From an uncultured Bacteroidales bacterium (GTDB lineage Bacteria; Bacteroidota; Bacteroidia; Bacteroidales; UBA932), in assembly GCA_946545765.1 (NCBI GenBank), contig CAMNNS010000065.1, positions 1-8,023 on the forward strand: 8,023 bases of DNA, in the 5' to 3' direction. Made by a program: the position numbers and the translations under genes. The notes below the pieces were generated by a model. That model was not told the origin of the DNA, searched no databases, and saw only the letters and a program-made list of their open reading frames with translations. This document shows, one piece after another, positions 6,814 to 8,023 of the stretch. Every line of letters starts with the position of its first letter. Within the stretch, counting starts at the first letter, position 1.

Positions 6814-8023
6814 ATGAGCATTGTAATTATAGTTTCTATTATCGCATTTTTAATTATAACATTATTACTTGTAGCTCTACTGCTTATTGCTAAAGCTAAG
6901 CTACTTCCGAGTGGTAATGTTACAATCGATATAAACAATGGTGAGAAAAAATTAGAAGTTCCATCGGGTGATACACTTCTAAACACTTTGGCAGAAAACA
7001 AGATTTTCCTTCCATCAGCATGTGGTGGAAAAGGAAATTGCGGAATGTGTAAATGCCAAGTAATAAGCGGAGGAGGAGGCATACTTCCAACAGAAACAGG
7101 TTTCTTTACCCGTAAAGAGCAATTAACTAACTGGAGATTAGGTTGCCAGGTTAAAGTTAAAGAGAATATTGGTATTTTATTACCAGCAGATGTTCTTGGC
7201 GTTAAGAAGTGGGAGTGTACTGTAGTAAGCAACAAAAATGTTGCTACGTTTATAAAAGAGTTTATTGTTAAACTTCCAGAAGGTGAGAATGTAAACTTTA
7301 AAAGTGGAGGCTATATTCAAATAGATGTACCTGCTTGTGAGGTTGACTATAAAAATATTGAAGTAGAGGATGCATACCGTACAGATTGGGATAAAATGGG
7401 TATCTTTAATCTTAAAATGGTTAATCCTACCCCTACTTTCCGTGCTTACTCTATGGCTAATCACCCCGCTGAAGGGAATATTATTATGTTAAATGTACGC
7501 ATTGCCACACCTCCATTTGACAGAGCAAGAGGTGGATTCGCTAATCTGAATCCTGGGATTTGTTCATCTTATATTTATTCCTTAAAACCTGGAGATAAGA
7601 TAACAATATCAGGACCTTACGGGGAATTTTTTGTTAAAGATACCGAGAACGAAATAGTGTTTATTGGTGGTGGGGCAGGAATGGCACCTATGCGATCACA
7701 TATTTTCCACCTATTTAAAACACTTCATACCAAAAGAAAAGTTAGTTTTTGGTACGGAGCACGTTCTAAGAGAGAAATGTTTTATGAAGAAGATTTTGAG
7801 GAAATAGCAAGGGAAAATCCTAATTTTTCATACCATGTAGCACTCTCTGATGCTTTACCAGAAGATAATTGGCAGGGGCCTACAGGTTTTATACACCAAG
7901 TTCTTTATGACAATTATTTAAAAAATCACACTGCTCCCGAAGATATTGAATACTACTTATGCGGTCCGCCTATGATGACAAGTTCTGCTGTAGATATGCT
8001 TGATAATTTAGGAGTGCCACCAG
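6814..8023 (+). CDS. nqrF: Na+-translocating NADH:quinone oxidoreductase subunit F, NADH-oxidising (3' end cut by window edge)
   Basis: NqrF is the entry subunit. It oxidises NADH at a cytoplasmic FAD domain and passes electrons through a 2Fe-2S cluster. I translated 403 codons with no stop before the right edge. The layout is one N-terminal membrane helix (about 2-27), a ferredoxin-type domain (about 34-128) with ligands Cys70, Cys76, Cys79 and Cys111 (CGGKGNCGMC, then RLGCQV), and an FAD domain with RAYSMAN (210-216) and GICSSYI (248-254). The NADH domain follows, with FIGGGAGMAPMRSH (283-296), FWYGARSKREMFY (312-324) and CGPPMM (383-388). The cysteine and FAD-binding positions coincide with those of Vibrio NqrF. 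The family usually ends in an acidic DDFG-like tail, so I infer that about 10-15 residues are missing. No frameshift is seen. Confidence 0.97.
   Translation, partial: MSIVIIVSIIAFLIITLLLVALLLIAKAKLLPSGNVTIDINNGEKKLEVPSGDTLLNTLAENKIFLPSACGGKGNCGMCKCQVISGGGGILPTETGFFTRKEQLTNWRLGCQVKVKENIGILLPADVLGVKKWECTVVSNKNVATFIKEFIVKLPEGENVNFKSGGYIQIDVPACEVDYKNIEVEDAYRTDWDKMGIFNLKMVNPTPTFRAYSMANHPAEGNIIMLNVRIATPPFDRARGGFANLNPGICSSYIYSLKPGDKITISGPYGEFFVKDTENEIVFIGGGAGMAPMRSHIFHLFKTLHTKRKVSFWYGARSKREMFYEEDFEEIARENPNFSYHVALSDALPEDNWQGPTGFIHQVLYDNYLKNHTAPEDIEYYLCGPPMMTSSAVDMLDNLGVPP

Noticed and set aside
6789..7235. 148-residue minus-strand open frame overlapping nqrF
   Set aside because: It is antisense to the nqrF membrane helix and ferredoxin domain; no recognisable motif and no plausible upstream signal.
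2246..8023. Possibility that the operon is Rnf (rnfABCDGE) rather than Na+-NQR
   Set aside because: The two complexes share homologous subunits, but the order A-F, the presence of NqrA without ferredoxin clusters, the NqrF with FAD and NADH domains, and absence of an RnfB-type gene point to NQR.
1..8023. Search for CRISPR arrays, tRNA or rRNA genes, insertion sequences and intrinsic terminators
   Set aside because: No spaced direct repeats, tRNA-like cloverleaf, transposase motif or GC-rich hairpin followed by a T-run was noticed; gene ends within the window are followed directly by the next gene.

Overview
The window looks like chromosomal DNA from a low-GC member of the Bacteroidota, most likely the Bacteroidales. 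The protein sequences support this: all six Na+-NQR subunits read like Bacteroidales-type homologues. The intergenic region also carries matches to the Bacteroidota-specific -7 promoter element TAnnTTTG, and several genes lack a Shine-Dalgarno site. The species cannot be named from the sequence alone.

Layout. Positions 2146 to 2 (minus strand) are one open frame for a UvrD/PcrA/Rep-type superfamily 1A DNA helicase. All seven helicase motifs are intact and the extreme C-terminus runs off the left edge. Positions 2147-2245 form a 99-bp divergent intergenic region with a candidate promoter on each strand. From 2246 to the right edge the plus strand carries nqrA, nqrB, nqrC, nqrD, nqrE and nqrF in the canonical order. 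Gaps are only 2, 6, 2, 11 and 14 bp, so this is very probably one transcript. nqrF lacks only its last residues, cut by the right edge.

How the genes work together. NqrA-F form the membrane-bound Na+-translocating NADH:quinone oxidoreductase. NqrF takes electrons from NADH (FAD, then a 2Fe-2S cluster). They pass through an Fe-S/iron centre held by cysteines of NqrD and NqrE, then covalent FMN on NqrC, then FMN and riboflavin on NqrB, and finally to quinone (presumably menaquinone here), with Na+ export. The cofactor residues I looked for are present: SGAT flavinylation motifs in NqrB and NqrC, paired cysteines in NqrD and NqrE, and four cluster cysteines plus FAD and NADH motifs in NqrF. The maturation factor ApbE (flavin transferase) is not in the window. 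The helicase is a separate DNA repair/replication gene that only shares the intergenic region.

Novelty. I see no undescribed system here. It is an ordinary housekeeping region. The points worth a second look are small: the compact divergent promoter pair, a nearly leaderless helicase start, a strong Shine-Dalgarno on nqrF unusual for this phylum, and a 12-bp tandem duplication in the helicase tail.
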